Part shown: positions 9,001 through 18,992 of the stretch, in pieces | How positions within the stretch are numbered: the first letter of the stretch is position 1 | Layout: each line of letters starts with the position of its first letter | Assembly (NCBI RefSeq): GCF_002750975.1 | Contig: NZ_PEJS01000001.1 | Location: 248,001 to 312,000 of the forward strand | Direction: 5' to 3' | Source of the DNA: Stenotrophomonas indicatrix | Lineage (GTDB): Bacteria; Pseudomonadota; Gammaproteobacteria; Xanthomonadales; Xanthomonadaceae | Length of the DNA: 64,000 bases | Notes under the pieces: model-generated | Databases searched by the model: none | Told to the model about the DNA's origin: nothing | What the model saw: only the letters and a program-made list of their open reading frames with translations | Program-made: the position numbers and the translations under genes

Positions 9001-9934
9001 GTTCGATGCCTGGTGGTCGGTCACCCACGCCATGCAGAAGCGCCGCGACAATCCGGCCAACGCCGATGCCGAGCGCGAGATCGCCCGCGCCTTTACCGCG
9101 CCGGGCCTGAAGCCGAAGTTGAGCTTCGATCCCAATGAGGATGTTGCCGCACCGTTCGTGCAGACCGGGGCGCGTCCGCGCGTTGCGATCCTGCGCGAAC
9201 AGGGCGTCAACGGCCAGATCGAAATGGCCAACGCCTTCGAACGTGCCGGCTTCCGCGCGTTCGACGTGCACATGAGCGACCTCATCGAAGGCCGCGTGGC
9301 GCTGCAGGACTTCACCGGCCTGGTTGCCTGCGGCGGCTTCAGCTACGGCGACGTGCTCGGTGCCGGCCGCGGCTGGGCGACCTCGATCCTCGAGCGCACT
9401 GCGCTGCGCGATGCCTTCGCCGCGTTCTTCGCGCGCGAGGACAGCTTCGCCCTGGGCGTGTGCAACGGCTGCCAGATGATGAGCCAGCTGAAGGACATCA
9501 TCCCCGGTGCCCAACACTGGCCGCAGTTCCGCCGCAACGCCAGCGAGCAGTTCGAAGCCCGCACCGCGCTGCTGGAAGTGGTGGAGTCGCCGTCGATCCT
9601 GCTGCGTGGCATGGCCGGGTCGCGCCTGCCGGTGGCGGTGGCACATGGCGAAGGCCAGGCGGTGTTCGACAGCGCCGTCGACCAGGCCACAGCCCGTGTC
9701 GCACTGCGCTACATCGATGGCAACGGCAACGTCGCCAGCCAGTACCCGCTGAACCCGAACGGCTCGCCCGACGGCATTACCGGCCTGACCAGCACCGACG
9801 GCCGGGTGACCATCATGATGCCGCACCCGGAGCGCACCCCGCGCGCGCTCAACCTGAGCTGGGCCCCGTCCGAGTGGCAGGGTGATTCACCGTGGATGCG
9901 CATGTTCCGCAACGCACGGGTGTGGTGCGGCTGA
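6050..9934 (+). CDS. purL: Phosphoribosylformylglycinamidine synthase PurL
   Basis: The large single-chain FGAM synthase of proteobacteria, 1294 residues, fourth step of de novo purine synthesis: FGAR + glutamine + ATP to FGAM. An N-terminal PurS-like domain, a linker and two AIRS-like halves precede a C-terminal class I glutamine amidotransferase. In the latter, nucleophile C1138 ([10 protein letters not shown]), H1259 and E1261 (MPHPERTPR) form the triad. Nucleotide and metal contacts appear in [12 protein letters not shown] and [16 protein letters not shown]. The frame is open from 5492, but family similarity begins at the ATG pair 6050/6053. The ribosome site is weak (GGA 5 nt upstream). 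A strong terminator follows, so it is probably monocistronic. Confidence 0.97.
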   Translation: MMVLEGAPALSPFRRERLESRLQSIAPSLRISGAWHVYFVQAEGTAAPDVDTLCRILEARPQSEAVADGAVSRIVVPRLGTLSPWSSKASELVRGAGQPVSRVERGLRIDVQGWPTDAAAQQALVKVLHDPMTQSVLERVDQGQSLFSTPARGELERVPVDQLEAANQRLGLAMAQDEIDYLRERFTALGRSPSDVELMMFAQANSEHCRHKIFNASWTIDGQEQDRSLFRMIKNTHQQTPQHTLSAYSDNAAVIEGHPASRYRPDPASGEYRREPQVPSAFQIKVETHNHPTAIAPFPGASTGAGGEIRDEGATGRGGKPKAGLSGFSVSHLRIPELPQPWEAPRALNPRMAPALEIMTDGPLGGAAFNNEFGRPALLGYFRSFELPEGADLVRAYDKPIMLAGGLGAIDRVQVDKILLQDGDAVIVLGGPAMLIGLGGGAASSVASGESAEDLDFASVQRDNPEMERRCQEVIDRCVAMGAGNPIKFFHDVGAGGLSNAIPELLHDSGVGGIIDLGKVPTDDPSLSPMQLWCNESQERYVLGVAQERLAEFAALCARERCPFAAVGVATAAEHLVVAYGAVPGNIPADAPIDLPMDVLFGKPPKMHRDTAHPPAPRWPALKTGGLDLQEAGLRVLAHPTVASKNFLVTIGDRSVGGLTAREQMVGPWQLPVADVAITLADFDGVAGEAMALGERTPLALLDAAASARMAVGEALTNLCAAPVDALDEIKLSANWMAAAGHPGEDALLYDAVKAVGMELCPQLDISIPVGKDSLSMQAQWHDQGQAHKSVSPVSLVITAFAPVADARQQLTPLLDRDIDSELWLIGLGAGKQRLGGSILAQVHADHGDLPAFAGAAPDLDDPQRLRGFFELIRDARQAGLLRAYHDRSDGGAFAALCEMAFTSRLGLDITLDAWGDDPFRSLFNEELGAVVQIAREDRAAFADLVERHALTECAQRIAKPTTAPVVRVSLGGDSLAEWRWEALFDAWWSVTHAMQKRRDNPANADAEREIARAFTAPGLKPKLSFDPNEDVAAPFVQTGARPRVAILREQGVNGQIEMANAFERAGFRAFDVHMSDLIEGRVALQDFTGLVACGGFSYGDVLGAGRGWATSILERTALRDAFAAFFAREDSFALGVCNGCQMMSQLKDIIPGAQHWPQFRRNASEQFEARTALLEVVESPSILLRGMAGSRLPVAVAHGEGQAVFDSAVDQATARVALRYIDGNGNVASQYPLNPNGSPDGITGLTSTDGRVTIMMPHPERTPRALNLSWAPSEWQGDSPWMRMFRNARVWCG

Positions 9935-9975
9935 TCGCACACGTGTTGCGCAGCTGACGATGCCATCGCGTATGG

Positions 9976-10009
9976 AAACCCGCCGGGAAACCGGCGGGTT
10001 TTTCTTTTT
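9976..10009 (+). terminator. Intrinsic terminator of purL
   Basis: AAACCCGCCGG (9976-9986) pairs with CCGGCGGGTTT (9991-10001) around GAAA, followed by TTCTTTTT. A textbook rho-independent terminator 41 bp after the stop. Confidence 0.92.
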
Positions 10010-10374
10010 GAATACGGAAATTCCTGTGCTGGCCATCAGTTACATACGTTTTCATACGTGAAGATTCCATCACGTATACCTAACAAAATACGTACATAAA
10101 CAAGTGAAACAGTGAACTGCTTCACGGCAATGGCTTTTGCTGCGTCAAAGTCTTGACGATTCGCAAAGATGACGTTAACACTTGACCCCCGTTTCAAATC
10201 TGTTCATCCCGCAGTAACCGCACGGCGCATGCGCTCGGTTTTCTGTCCCTGCGCGCCGTTCGGCAATACCCCGCAGTAAATCACGCGAATAAACGCCCCC
10301 AGGGGACGTTGGGCCACGAAGGCTCGGCGGTGGCGTTGCTTTGCCCAAAACCAGTCCAATCAGGAGCCGTACCG
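10010..10374 (+). promoter_or_regulatory. AT-rich leader and regulatory region of the adhesin gene
   Basis: The stretch between the purL terminator and the adhesin ATG is clearly AT-richer than its surroundings and holds no gene. A perfect inverted repeat ATACGTGA (10054-10061) / TCACGTAT (10070-10077) lies among further TACGT half-sites at 10045-10049 and 10089-10094 (TACGTA). TTGACG at 10153-10158 could be a -35 box, but the matching -10 (TAACAC) is poor. An AGGAG at 10362-10366, 8 nt before the ATG, fixes the adhesin start. Confidence 0.5.
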
Positions 10375-13300
10375 ATGAATCGGATTTATCGCAAGGTCTG
10401 GAACAAAGCATTGGGTCAGTTGGTGGTGGCCTCGGAACTGGCCTCTTCCAGCTCATCAGGCGGGGTCGTTGACCAGCGCCGCGGTGCGACCGATGCCGCG
10501 CCGGCACGACTGGCTGCAGCGCTGGCCTTGGCAATGGGACTGGGCATGACCGGCATCGCTGCGGCGCAGTCGGTTGAGATTGGGGGCAGCGCGAACTGCG
10601 TGGTGCTCAACAGCAAGGTACTGGACAAGTGCGCGGTCGATGGCAGTGCCAGCGCCAAGGGCAGCAACGCGGTGGCGATTGGGGCGGGTACCAGCGCCAC
10701 CGGCGCCAACAGCGTGGCGCTGGGCGCCGGTTCCAAGGCAGCGCGCGCCAACACCGTCTCCGTCGGTGATGCCGGCAAGGAACGGCAGGTGACCAACGTC
10801 GCCGCCGGTACCGCCGCCACCGATGCGGTGAACAAGGCACAGCTGGATGCACAGGCGCGCGCCACCCAGGCCGCGCTTGCCCAGGCGGCGGCCGAGGGCA
10901 GCCGCTATTTCAAGGCCGATGGCGCTGGCGATGACAGCGACGCGGCAAAGATCGAAGGCCAGGGCGCCATCGCGGTCGGCAGTGGCAGCCAGTCGCTGGC
11001 CAACGCCACCACCGCGGTCGGCACCCAGGCCATTGCCGCAGGACTTGGTGCCAGTGCTTTCGGCCAGAACGCGCTCGCCTTGGGTGATGCCAGCGTAGTG
11101 GTCGGGCAGAGTGCGGCCGCCTTCGGTCTTGGCGATACGGCGGTAGGCGCAAGTGCCGTGGCCGCCAGCGAGAACGGTGCAGCTACCGCGTTGGGTGCAC
11201 TGTCCGAAGCCAGCGCCGATGGCGCTACCGCGGTCGGCGCGGGTGCCGTGGCGATGGGCCCCGGCAGCACATCGCTGGGCCGCGGTGCGACCGCCGCCAA
11301 CGAAGCCTCCATTGCCGTCGGTGCGTTCAGCACGGCGGTGGGCGAATACAGCACCGCGCTGGGTTCCAATTCGGCGGCCGTGGCTACCGGCAGCGTGGCG
11401 CTGGGCGCCGGCTCGCTGGCCGACCGCGTCGATACCGTGTCGGTGGGTGCGGTCGACTACGGCCTGACCCGGCAGATCACCAGCGTTGCCGCCGGTACCG
11501 AAGATACCGATGCGGTCAACGTCGCTCAATTGAAGGACGTGGCAGCGGTAGCCGATACCACCGCCAAGCGATTCCAGGCCACCGGCAGCAGCGACAGCGA
11601 TGCCGGTGCGTTGGCCGAGGGAGATGACGCGCTCGCCGCTGGCGAAGCCGCCAATGCGATCGGCAACGGTACGACCGCCGTCGGTGCAGGTGCGACCGCC
11701 GTCGCGCAGAACGCCACCGCGGTCGGCAACAACGCGCTTGCATCTGGCCAGAACAGCGCGGCCTTCGGCAACAACGCGCAGGCAGTCGGCCCGGGCAGCG
11801 TCGCCGTCGGCGGTGCTGCGGTGGATGCCGATGGCAATCCGCTGATCACCAGTGGTGGCGTGCCGGTAGAGACCGGCGCCACCAGTGCCGGGGTCGGTGG
11901 TACCGCCGTCGGCGCCAGCGCCGATGCCGGTGGTTTCGCAGCGTCGGCGTACGGCGTAGGAGCCTATGCGGCAGGTGCGCAGTCGTCGGCATTCGGTGCT
12001 GTCTCCAACGCCATCGGCGACTATTCCACCGCCGTCGGTACGCAGAGCAACGCTACCGGCACCAGCAGCGTGGCCATCGGTGGCCCGGCCGACCTGATCC
12101 CGGGCCTGGGCTTCTTCGTGCAGACCCAGGCCAGTGGCGAAGCGGCCACCGCCGTCGGTGCCGGTGCCATCGCCAGCGGCGACCAGGCCGTGGCCAATGG
12201 CAGCCTGACCGAGGCCTCCGGTGCCGAGTCGGTCGCAGTGGGCTACTTCGCCTATGCACCGGGCGAGAACGCCAGTGCGCTGGGCGCACAGACCTGGGCC
12301 AGTGGCACGCAGAGCACCGCCGTCGGCTACTACGCCACTGCGCGTGGTGCCAACAGCGTTGCACTGGGCGCCAATTCCGAAGCGGTGCGCGCCAACAGCG
12401 TGGCCGTGGGCAGTGCCGGCAACGAGCGGCAGATCACCAGCGTGGCGGCCGGCAGCGAAGCCACCGACGCAGTGAACAAGGCACAGCTGGACGCCGTGGC
12501 CAGCACCGCCGACACCACCGCGCGCTTCTTCCAGGCGCAGCCGGAAAGCGGCAGCGATGCAGGTGCCTACGCAGAAGGCGAGGGTGCGGTGGCGGCGGGT
12601 TCGGCCAGCAACGCCATCGGTGCCGGTGCGTTGGCACAGGGTGCAGGCGCGGCGGCCATCGGCGCCGACAGCGTGGCACTGGGTCGCAATACCTTCGCCG
12701 ACGGTGACGGTGCGGTAGCCGTGGGTGGCCTCGGCCAGGCCTACGACGAATACAACCAGCCGCTGCTGGATGAGCAGGGCAACCCGGTGCAGATCGGCAC
12801 CACCGCCTCGGCCGGTTCCACCGCCGTCGGCAATGCCGCGCAGGCGACCGGTGCCAGCAGCAGCGCCTTCGGCAATGCGGCACAGGCCACCGGCGACAAC
12901 AGCTTCGCGGCAGGCGGCAAGTCGCGCGCCACCGGCAGCTATGCCGTCGCCGTCGGCGACAGCGCCTTCGCCAAGGCCGATGACAGCACCGCCGTGGGTG
13001 GCTACAGCACTGCCAGCGAGGAAGGCGCCACCGCCTTCGGTGCCGGCGCGTGGGCCACCGGCCGCAATGCCTCGGCGTTTGGTCCGGCGGCATGGGCCAG
13101 CGCCAATGGTGCCACCTCCATCGGCTACAACAGCTGGGCCAACGGCACCAGTTCCACCGCCGTCGGCCGCGGCGCCTTCAGCTACGGCGACAACAGTGTT
13201 GCGCTGGGCTTCCAGGCGCTGGGCAACAGCATCAACAGCATCGCCATCGGCACCAACACGGTGGCCGGCGGTGAAAGTGCGATCGCCCTGGGCGCGGGCA

Positions 13301-16300
13301 GCACGGCCAGTGGCAACAACGCGGTTGCACTGGGTGCAGGTTCGGTGGCCAGCCGCGACCGCAGCGTGTCGGTGGGCAGCGTCGGCAACGAGCGGCAGAT
13401 CACCAGTGTGGCGGCCGGCACCCAGGCCACCGATGCGGTGAACAAGTCGCAGCTCGACGCGGTTGCAGCCAGTGCCGCGACCACCAGCAAGTACTTCCAG
13501 GCCAGCGGCAGTGCCGACAGCGACGCCGGTGCCTACGTGGAAGGTGACAACGCGCTGGCCGCGGGTGAATCGGCCAACGCCATCGGCAACGGCGCAACCG
13601 CCCTCGGCAGTGGCGCCAATGCACTGGCCGGCAACGCACAGGCCATCGGCTTCAATGCCCTGGCCAGCGCGGCCAATGCCAGCGCCATCGGTGCCAACGC
13701 ACAGGCGACCGGCGAATACGCCACTGCTCATGGTGCCGAGAGCGAAGCCAGCGGCGAACAGAGTGCGGCGTTCGGCGCGGCCGCAGTGGCCAGCGGCGCT
13801 GGCAGCACCGCCAGCGGCGTGCTGTCCGAAGCCAGCGGCGAAGAAGCCGTGGCGGTAGGCTACTTCAGCAACGCCAGCGGTGAGGCCGCCACTGCGGTCG
13901 GCAGTGAAAGCGTGGCCAGTGGCACCGCTTCGGCAGCATTCGGCATCGGCGCCGAAGCGACCGGTGGCTACAGCACCGCCATCGGCGGTTACGCCAACGC
14001 CTCGGCATTCAACGCCACTGCCTTCGGCAACTTCGCCAACGCCTCCGGTTCCAACAGCGTCGCGCTGGGTGGCGATTCGGAAGCATCCGGTGCCTACAGC
14101 ACCGCCACCGGCCAGGGCAGCCTGGCTACCGGCACCAATGCCGTGGCCGTCGGTGGCTCGTTGTTCGGCCTGCTGGCGACCGAAGCATCCGGCGACTATT
14201 CCACTGCGGTCGGTGGCGGCGCCTATGCGCCGGGCATCAACAGCACCGCGCTGGGCAACGCGGCCGAATCGCGCGGTGCCAACAGCGTGGCGCTGGGTGC
14301 CGATTCGATTGCCGACCGTGACAACACCGTGTCGGTCGGTGGCGGCGGCAACACCCGCCAGATCACCAACGTGGCTGCCGGTACCCAGGGTACCGATGCG
14401 GTGAACAAGGATCAGCTGGACGCGGTGGCCGCCGAAGGCGCAAAGACCAGCAAGTACTTCCAGGCCAGCGGCAGCGCCGACAGCGATGCCGGTGCCTACG
14501 TGGAAGGTGACAGCGCGCTGGCCGCTGGTGAGGCCGCCAATGCGATCGGCACCGGCGCCACCGCACTCGGCAGTGGTGCAACGGCGGTAGCGGTAAACGC
14601 TACGGCGGTGGGCTTCAACAGCCTGGCCAGCGGCGGCAATGCGGCTGCGGTGGGCAACAACGCACAGGCGACGGGCGAAGACAGTGCGGCGCTCGGCAGC
14701 GGCGCGGTGGCCAGCGAAACCAGCACCACCGCAACCGGTGCAGGCGCGCAGGCGACGGCGGTGTATAGCACGGCCAACGGTGCCGAGGCGGTCGCCAGCG
14801 GTGCGCAGTCGCTGGCCAGTGGCTTCCGTTCGGCAGCCTCTGCAGACGGCACCACCGCAGTCGGCGGCTACAGCGAAGCCAGCGGTCGCCTCGGCTCGGC
14901 GCTGGGCTATGGCACCGTGGCCAGTGGTGCCAACAGCACCGCTGCCGGCGTGTTCGCTGCGGCGTCGGGCGCCAGCTCGGTGGCGATGGGTGATTCCAGC
15001 GAAGCCAGCGGCGATGAGAGCGTGGCCATTGGTGGCAGCACCTTCTTCGGCCTGGTGCCATCACGTGCCAGTGGCTACGGCGCAGCGGCGTTCGGTGCCG
15101 GTGCCTGGGCCACCGACGACTACGCCACTGCAATCGGCTGGAATTCGTGGGCCGATGGCGCCGAGTCGACGGCACTGGGCGCCAGCGCTACCGCCAACGG
15201 TGCCAACAGCGTCGCCCTGGGCGCAGGCTCCAAGGCCGACCGTGACAACACGGTGGCCGTCGGCAGTGCCGGCAGCGAACGCCAGGTGACCCACGTGGCG
15301 GCTGGCACCGAAGGCACCGATGCGGTCAACAAGAACCAGCTCGATGCTGTCGCTGCAACGGCGGACAAGACCAGCAAGTACTTCCAGGCCAGCGGCAGCG
15401 CCGACAGCGATGCCGGTGCCTATGTGGAAGGCGACAACGCACTGGCTGCCGGTGAAGCGGCCAATGCGATCGGCAATGGCGCCACCGCGCTCGGCAGTGG
15501 TGCCACGGCCGTGGCCGCCAACGCGACCGCCGTGGGCATCAACTCGCTGGCCACGGGCAGCAATGCGGCTGCGGTGGGCAGCAACGCGCAGGCCACCGGT
15601 GAAGACAGTGCCGCACTCGGCAACGGCGCGGTAGCCAGTGGCATCAGCGCCACCGCTACCGGCACCGCGGCACAGGCCAGCGGCGTCTACAGCACCGCCA
15701 ACGGTGCGGAAGCCGTCGCCAGCGGTGCGCAGTCGCTGGCCAGCGGTTTCCGCAGTGCCGCTTCGGCCGATGGCACCACCGCCATCGGTGGCTACAGCGA
15801 AGCCAGCGGCCGCCTCGGCACCGCGCTGGGCTACGGCTCGGCAGCGACCGGTGCCAACACCACGGCTGTCGGCTTCGGAGCGGCGGCAGCAGGCAGCGGC
15901 GCCGTAGCCGTCGGCCAGTCCAGCGAAGCCAGTGGCGCAGAGAGTGTCGCCATCGGCGGCAGCACCTTCTTCGGCCTGATCCCGTCGCGTGCCAGCGGTA
16001 CCGGTGCGGCGGCCTTCGGTGCCGGTGCCTGGGCGACCGATGACTACGCCACCGCGATCGGCTGGAATGCATGGGCCGATGCGGCTGACAGCACCGCCCT
16101 GGGTGCCAGCGCGACCGCCAACGGTGTCAACAGTGTCGCCCTCGGCGCGGGTTCGAAGGCCGACCGTGACAACACGGTGGCCGTCGGCAGCGCGGGCGGT
16201 GAACGCCAGGTCACCCATGTTGCCGCCGGCACCGAGACCACCGATGCAGTGAACAAGGGCCAGCTGGATGCCGTGGCCAGTGTCGCCGACAAGACCAGCA

Positions 16301-18831
16301 AGCACTTCCAGGCCAGCGGCAGTGCCGACAGCGACGCCGGTGCCTACGTCGAAGGTGACAATGCGCTGGCGGCCGGTGAAGCGGCCAATGCGATCGGCAA
16401 TGGCGCCAGTGCGCTCGGCAGTGGTGCCACCGCGGTCGCGGCCAACGCCACCGCCGTCGGCTTCAATGCGCTGGCCAGTGGTGAAGACGGTGTGGCGATC
16501 GGCAGCAGCGCCAGCAGCACGGCCGGTGGCGCGATTTCCATCGGCGTGGAAAGCAGCAGCGCAGGCCCGGCCAGTGTGGCCCTCGGTGCGCAGTCCCAGG
16601 CGCAGGGCATCGGTGCGGTCGCCGTCGGCGGCATCGCCCAGGCCAACGGGCTGGCCGCAACCGCCGTCGGTTATGGCGCAACCGCTGATGGTCGCGAAGC
16701 CACCGCCGTCGGCAACTTCTCGTCGGCCAACGGCTGGCAGTCCACCGCCTACGGCGCCGGTGCCACGTCCGCCTTCTTCGGCACCGCGCTGGGCAGTGGC
16801 GCGCAGGCCGCCGAAGTGTCCACAGCCGTGGGCCAGGGCACCGTCGCGCAGATCGCCGGTGCTGGTTTCGGCGTGCAGGCGCGCGCCGGCCAGTTCGGTA
16901 CCGCACTGGGCAACAATGCCACCACCGGGCTCAATGGCGTGGCGGTCGGCTTCAACGCGCTGGCCGGACAGGACGCCAACAGCGTCGGCACGGGCCAGTA
17001 CACCACCGCGATCGGCAGCGAGGCATGGGCCACCGAGGACGGTGCCACCGTGGTCGGCTACAACAGCTATGCGCAGGCCACCAATGCCACCGTGCTGGGC
17101 AGCAATACCTGGACCACCAAAGACGCCGACAACAGCGTGGCGCTCGGTGCAGGCTCGCTGGCCGACCGTGCCAACGCGGTATCGGTGGGTGCGGCGCAGG
17201 AGTGGGTCGATGCTGCCGGAGTCAGCCACAGCGCGATCAACCGCCAGGTGACCAACGTGGCCGCCGGTACCCAGGCCAACGATGCGGTGAACAAGGGCCA
17301 GCTGGATGCGGTGGCCTCCACCGCCGACGCCACCAGCAGGCACTTCCGTGCCAACGGCAGCGGCACCGCCACTGCCAGCGGTACCAACGCAGTGGCGGTG
17401 GGCTCCAGTGCCACTGCCAGTGGCAACCGCAGCAATGCACTGGGCAGCAACGCCAGCGCCGTCGGCAACGCATCACTGGCCGTAGGCGCCAATGCCGCCG
17501 TCACCGGCAGCAACTCAGTGGCACTCGGTGCCGGCGCGCGTGCGGTGGATGCAAACGTGGTGTCGGTCGGCGGCGGCAACGGCACTGATGGTCCTGCTAC
17601 GCGCCGCATCGTCAACGTTGCCGATGGCCGCATCGCCGCCGGCAGCAGTGACGCCGTGACCGGTTCACAGCTCAACGTCACCAACCAGCGCGTGGGTGCG
17701 GTGGAAACCCGGGTCGGTGATTTCGACTCGCGCATCGCCACCGTTGAAACCAGCGCGGCCAGCTCGGTCGGCTACGACGATGCCAGCCGTGACCGCCTGA
17801 CCCTGGCCGGTATCCAGGGCACCACCATCGACAACGTCGGCGCCGGCAGCATCGCCTCTGGCAGCCGCCAGGCGATCAACGGTGGGCAGCTGTTCCAGTC
17901 GCTCAGCGATGCCGCCAGCTTCCTCGGCGGCGGTGCCAGCGTCGGCATGCAGGGCGTGTTCGTCGCGCCGAACTATGTGATCCAGGGGGCCACCTACAGC
18001 AACGTCGGCGACGCGCTGGGCGCATTGGACCGCAAGGTCAGCGAGATCGATCGTCGCACCGCCAGCGGCACGCGTTCCGGCGCGGCCAGCCTGCGTTCGA
18101 TGGCCGCTCCGCTGGACGCAGATGCGTCCAACGTGGCCACGGCGTCGGCTGCCACCGACGCGAGCCTGGCGGATGGCGGATCGGCAACGGCCCGTGTGCA
18201 GGGCACGCCGACCGCCGCCAGCGCAGGCAGTGCTCAGCCAGCACTGGTCGCAGGCGGTGGCGTCAACGCCGTCGCGATGGGCGATGGCGCAGTCGCCAGC
18301 GGTGCATCGTCCACCGCTGTCGGCCAGGGCGCGAGTGCAACGGCGGCCAATGCGGTGGCGCTGGGCCAGGGCTCGGTTGCCGATCGCGCCAACACCGTCT
18401 CGGTCGGCAGTGAGGGCAACGAACGCCAGGTCACCAACGTGGCGGCCGGCACCACCGCAACCGATGCGGTCAACAAGGGCCAGCTGGATCGTGGCATCAC
18501 CACCGCCAACAGCTACACCGACAGCCGCGTGCAGGCAGTCACCGACAGCTTCGATGTGTTCAAGGGTGAAGTCGATGGGCGCCTGCGCCACATGGATCGC
18601 CGCATCGACCGCCAGGGCGCGATGAGCGCAGCGATGCTCAACATGGCCACCAGTGCCGCCGGCATCCGCACCCAGAACCGGGTCGGCGTCGGCATCGGTT
18701 TCCAGGGCGGCGAGTCGGCCATGTCGCTGGGCTACCAGCGTGCGATCAGCGATCGCGCCACGGTCACCGTCGGTGGTGCCTTCAGCAGTGATGACAGCTC
18801 GGTCGGCGTCGGTGCCGGCTTCGGCTGGTAA
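10375..18831 (+). CDS. Giant trimeric autotransporter adhesin (YadA/XadA type)
   Basis: A 2818-residue type Vc autotransporter expected to form a trimeric surface fibre for attachment. It begins MNRIYRKVWNKALGQLVVAS, the extended signal peptide region, followed by a hydrophobic core cleaved about A64/Q65. The passenger is dominated by YadA-head 14-mer repeats (AxAxGxxSxAxGxxSxAxG type), broken by ten neck modules with the pattern NTVSVGSxGNERQxTNVAAG...TDAVNKxQLDAV; the ninth is a variant ending GSQLNVT. A short coiled-coil stalk (about 2700-2760) leads to the four-strand YadA anchor, whose last residues are VGVGAGFGW, ending in tryptophan. Three to four long internal repeats lie at 13489-16480. 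Codon use is like the neighbours. The protease gene follows 161 bp downstream. Confidence 0.95.
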   Translation: MNRIYRKVWNKALGQLVVASELASSSSSGGVVDQRRGATDAAPARLAAALALAMGLGMTGIAAAQSVEIGGSANCVVLNSKVLDKCAVDGSASAKGSNAVAIGAGTSATGANSVALGAGSKAARANTVSVGDAGKERQVTNVAAGTAATDAVNKAQLDAQARATQAALAQAAAEGSRYFKADGAGDDSDAAKIEGQGAIAVGSGSQSLANATTAVGTQAIAAGLGASAFGQNALALGDASVVVGQSAAAFGLGDTAVGASAVAASENGAATALGALSEASADGATAVGAGAVAMGPGSTSLGRGATAANEASIAVGAFSTAVGEYSTALGSNSAAVATGSVALGAGSLADRVDTVSVGAVDYGLTRQITSVAAGTEDTDAVNVAQLKDVAAVADTTAKRFQATGSSDSDAGALAEGDDALAAGEAANAIGNGTTAVGAGATAVAQNATAVGNNALASGQNSAAFGNNAQAVGPGSVAVGGAAVDADGNPLITSGGVPVETGATSAGVGGTAVGASADAGGFAASAYGVGAYAAGAQSSAFGAVSNAIGDYSTAVGTQSNATGTSSVAIGGPADLIPGLGFFVQTQASGEAATAVGAGAIASGDQAVANGSLTEASGAESVAVGYFAYAPGENASALGAQTWASGTQSTAVGYYATARGANSVALGANSEAVRANSVAVGSAGNERQITSVAAGSEATDAVNKAQLDAVASTADTTARFFQAQPESGSDAGAYAEGEGAVAAGSASNAIGAGALAQGAGAAAIGADSVALGRNTFADGDGAVAVGGLGQAYDEYNQPLLDEQGNPVQIGTTASAGSTAVGNAAQATGASSSAFGNAAQATGDNSFAAGGKSRATGSYAVAVGDSAFAKADDSTAVGGYSTASEEGATAFGAGAWATGRNASAFGPAAWASANGATSIGYNSWANGTSSTAVGRGAFSYGDNSVALGFQALGNSINSIAIGTNTVAGGESAIALGAGSTASGNNAVALGAGSVASRDRSVSVGSVGNERQITSVAAGTQATDAVNKSQLDAVAASAATTSKYFQASGSADSDAGAYVEGDNALAAGESANAIGNGATALGSGANALAGNAQAIGFNALASAANASAIGANAQATGEYATAHGAESEASGEQSAAFGAAAVASGAGSTASGVLSEASGEEAVAVGYFSNASGEAATAVGSESVASGTASAAFGIGAEATGGYSTAIGGYANASAFNATAFGNFANASGSNSVALGGDSEASGAYSTATGQGSLATGTNAVAVGGSLFGLLATEASGDYSTAVGGGAYAPGINSTALGNAAESRGANSVALGADSIADRDNTVSVGGGGNTRQITNVAAGTQGTDAVNKDQLDAVAAEGAKTSKYFQASGSADSDAGAYVEGDSALAAGEAANAIGTGATALGSGATAVAVNATAVGFNSLASGGNAAAVGNNAQATGEDSAALGSGAVASETSTTATGAGAQATAVYSTANGAEAVASGAQSLASGFRSAASADGTTAVGGYSEASGRLGSALGYGTVASGANSTAAGVFAAASGASSVAMGDSSEASGDESVAIGGSTFFGLVPSRASGYGAAAFGAGAWATDDYATAIGWNSWADGAESTALGASATANGANSVALGAGSKADRDNTVAVGSAGSERQVTHVAAGTEGTDAVNKNQLDAVAATADKTSKYFQASGSADSDAGAYVEGDNALAAGEAANAIGNGATALGSGATAVAANATAVGINSLATGSNAAAVGSNAQATGEDSAALGNGAVASGISATATGTAAQASGVYSTANGAEAVASGAQSLASGFRSAASADGTTAIGGYSEASGRLGTALGYGSAATGANTTAVGFGAAAAGSGAVAVGQSSEASGAESVAIGGSTFFGLIPSRASGTGAAAFGAGAWATDDYATAIGWNAWADAADSTALGASATANGVNSVALGAGSKADRDNTVAVGSAGGERQVTHVAAGTETTDAVNKGQLDAVASVADKTSKHFQASGSADSDAGAYVEGDNALAAGEAANAIGNGASALGSGATAVAANATAVGFNALASGEDGVAIGSSASSTAGGAISIGVESSSAGPASVALGAQSQAQGIGAVAVGGIAQANGLAATAVGYGATADGREATAVGNFSSANGWQSTAYGAGATSAFFGTALGSGAQAAEVSTAVGQGTVAQIAGAGFGVQARAGQFGTALGNNATTGLNGVAVGFNALAGQDANSVGTGQYTTAIGSEAWATEDGATVVGYNSYAQATNATVLGSNTWTTKDADNSVALGAGSLADRANAVSVGAAQEWVDAAGVSHSAINRQVTNVAAGTQANDAVNKGQLDAVASTADATSRHFRANGSGTATASGTNAVAVGSSATASGNRSNALGSNASAVGNASLAVGANAAVTGSNSVALGAGARAVDANVVSVGGGNGTDGPATRRIVNVADGRIAAGSSDAVTGSQLNVTNQRVGAVETRVGDFDSRIATVETSAASSVGYDDASRDRLTLAGIQGTTIDNVGAGSIASGSRQAINGGQLFQSLSDAASFLGGGASVGMQGVFVAPNYVIQGATYSNVGDALGALDRKVSEIDRRTASGTRSGAASLRSMAAPLDADASNVATASAATDASLADGGSATARVQGTPTAASAGSAQPALVAGGGVNAVAMGDGAVASGASSTAVGQGASATAANAVALGQGSVADRANTVSVGSEGNERQVTNVAAGTTATDAVNKGQLDRGITTANSYTDSRVQAVTDSFDVFKGEVDGRLRHMDRRIDRQGAMSAAMLNMATSAAGIRTQNRVGVGIGFQGGESAMSLGYQRAISDRATVTVGGAFSSDDSSVGVGAGFGW
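13489..16480 (+). repeat. Long tandem repeats inside the adhesin gene
   Basis: Units start at 13489, 14452, 15376 and 16300, each opening with codons for a KxFQASGSADSDAGAYVEGD segment. The spacings are 963, 924 and 924 nt, all whole codons (321, 308 and 308). The second and third units are close to identical over most of their length, down to the rare motif FFGLVPSR/FFGLIPSR. The fourth diverges after about 180 nt. Recombination between units would change fibre length in frame. Confidence 0.85.
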
Positions 18832-18841
18832 GTGCGCAACA

Positions 18842-18870
18842 ACGTGCCGGTGGGCAATCCATCGGCACGT
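18842..18870 (+). other. Hairpin after the adhesin gene
   Basis: ACGTGCCG (18842-18849) pairs with CGGCACGT (18863-18870), with TGG/CCA extending the stem inside. No T-tract follows, so it is at best a weak terminator or an RNA-stability stem between the adhesin and protease genes. Confidence 0.4.
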
Positions 18871-18992
18871 CGAGCAGTGAGCGCCAAAGGGGCGTGGCAT
18901 GGCAACCCTGGTGGGCCAGCCAGGGCAGTCGCAGGGAGTGATGGCCGTAGTGAGCTCCGTCCGTGCAACGGGCGGAGAAGGAAAGCTCAACC

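Noticed and set aside
5879..9826. 1315-codon frame antisense to purL
   Set aside because: A consequence of strong third-position GC bias. Its translation is low-complexity in His, Gln, Arg and Ala and lacks any motif.
10456..13731. Long minus-strand frames within the adhesin gene (also 15061-17343)
   Set aside because: They mirror the 14-mer repeats of the adhesin and are Gly/Arg/Ala-rich without a fold; the sense strand has signal peptide, necks and anchor.
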